A DNA stretch of 13,834 bases. Origin: Clostridiales bacterium (GTDB lineage Bacteria > Bacillota > Clostridia > Oscillospirales > Oscillospiraceae). The number at the start of each line of letters is the position of its first letter. The stretch's first letter is position 1. Positions 13,387 to 13,834 of this stretch are shown here, one piece after another. Location: assembly GCA_021203685.1 (NCBI GenBank), contig JAJQAS010000231.1:1-13834 (forward strand), read 5' to 3'. The notes under the pieces were generated by a model. The model did no database searches, was not told where the DNA came from, and saw only the letters and a program-made list of their open reading frames with translations. The position numbers and the translations under genes were made by a program.

Positions 13387-13834
13387 CAACTCCATGGAGG
13401 ACTACCTCAGCGACGAATCCCGGCTCACCGGCTTCGCCCAGTGGATCGCCTTCCCCCAAAGCCGGGCAGAGGTGGAGGCCGCTCTGGAAGAAGCAGCCCG
13501 GCTGGATCTGCCTTATACCATCCAGGGCAGCCGCACCGGTCTGGTGGGGGGCGCTGTCCCCCAGGGCGGGGTGATTTTGAACCTGTCCCGGCTCAGGGGC
13601 ATTGGCCCCGTCCAGCGTCTGGCCGATGGCTCCGCCGCTGTGGAGGTGTGCGCCGGCGTCACGCTGGAGGAGCTGCGGGCGGCGCTGCGGCGGCAGGGGC
13701 TGTTCTGGCCCCCTCAGCCCACGGAGTCTTCCGCCACTGTGGGCGGCGTCTGCGCCACCCACGCCAGAGGCCCAAACGCCTGCCGTTTTGGCGGGAGCGA
13801 GGCCTATGTCCTGGAAAAAGACACGGTTCAGGAT
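13364..13834 (+). CDS. GlcD-like FAD-binding oxidase, 3' end missing
   Basis: AGGAGG (13352-13357) lies 6 bases before ATG 13364. The frame stays open for 157 codons to the window edge. Seen: IQGSRTGLVGGAVPQGG (53-69), the first FAD pyrophosphate-binding segment of PCMH-type flavoproteins, then VILNLSRLRGI, VEVCAGVTLEEL, and PTESSATVGGVCATHARGP (119-137), the second FAD segment. This is the order in D-lactate/glycolate dehydrogenases (GlcD, LDH of the LDH/ETF complex). It differs clearly from the AGPS-like enzyme at 10196, so the operon has two unlike flavin oxidases around one ETF. It is likely the true 2-hydroxyacid dehydrogenase that reduces or is oxidised by EtfAB. The C-terminal substrate domain is outside the window. 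Confidence 0.88.
   Translation, partial: MALLQPFDNSMEDYLSDESRLTGFAQWIAFPQSRAEVEAALEEAARLDLPYTIQGSRTGLVGGAVPQGGVILNLSRLRGIGPVQRLADGSAAVEVCAGVTLEELRAALRRQGLFWPPQPTESSATVGGVCATHARGPNACRFGGSEAYVLEKDTVQD

Noticed and set aside
1..13834. CRISPR array, tRNA, rRNA or complete insertion sequence
   Set aside because: No regularly spaced repeats, no cloverleaf or rRNA sequence, and no transposase or integrase was seen on either strand.

Overview
The window looks like a chromosomal segment of a GC-rich Gram-positive Clostridia member, most likely a gut Oscillospiraceae-type bacterium. The basis is AGGAGG-type ribosome binding sites, clean TTGACA-17-TAtact promoters, GC-rich codon use, intrinsic terminators with long T runs, a YitT protein, and an electron-transferring flavoprotein (ETF) operon of the kind anaerobic Firmicutes use. 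The species is inference.

Layout. (1) Positions 1-3998: a plus-strand glycoside operon. It holds the 3' part of a large GH106-like glycoside hydrolase, then a GH1 6-phospho-beta-glucosidase, closed by a strong terminator at 3958-3998. (2) 3999-4711: a poorly coding, more AT-rich stretch with one unrecognised minus-strand ORF, bounded by small inverted repeats. (3) 4767-5755: a YitT-family membrane protein with its own promoter and a bidirectional terminator shared with the convergent next unit. (4) 5772-8278: a minus-strand unit with a strong promoter, a long structured leader, a YcxB-like membrane protein and a BCCT transporter whose substrate signature is not canonical. (5) 8386-9842: a minus-strand MFS transporter resembling YihN, with a single-base frameshift before its last helix. 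(6) 10018-13834: a plus-strand operon of an alkyl-DHAP-synthase-like FAD oxidase, EtfB, EtfA and a second GlcD-like FAD oxidase cut by the window edge.

The most interesting part is the 570-base divergent region between the MFS gene and the flavoprotein operon. Both promoters are TTGACA-17-TAnACT. Both transcripts are predicted to begin at a GUUACA segment, which can pair with a downstream GUAAC. That same GUAAC is the left arm of an intrinsic terminator whose right arm contains GUUGC, followed by 6-7 U. In both leaders the RNA just after the U run can also pair with the 5' GUUACA segment. Two leaders built to one plan on opposite strands suggest a shared attenuation element or riboswitch that coordinates the transporter with the ETF-linked oxidation system. 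I do not recognise it as a known RNA family.

Working model (inference): the MFS protein carries a substrate or product, probably a small organic anion, of a flavoprotein complex. In that complex one or both FAD oxidases pass electrons to EtfAB. The leaders switch both units together.
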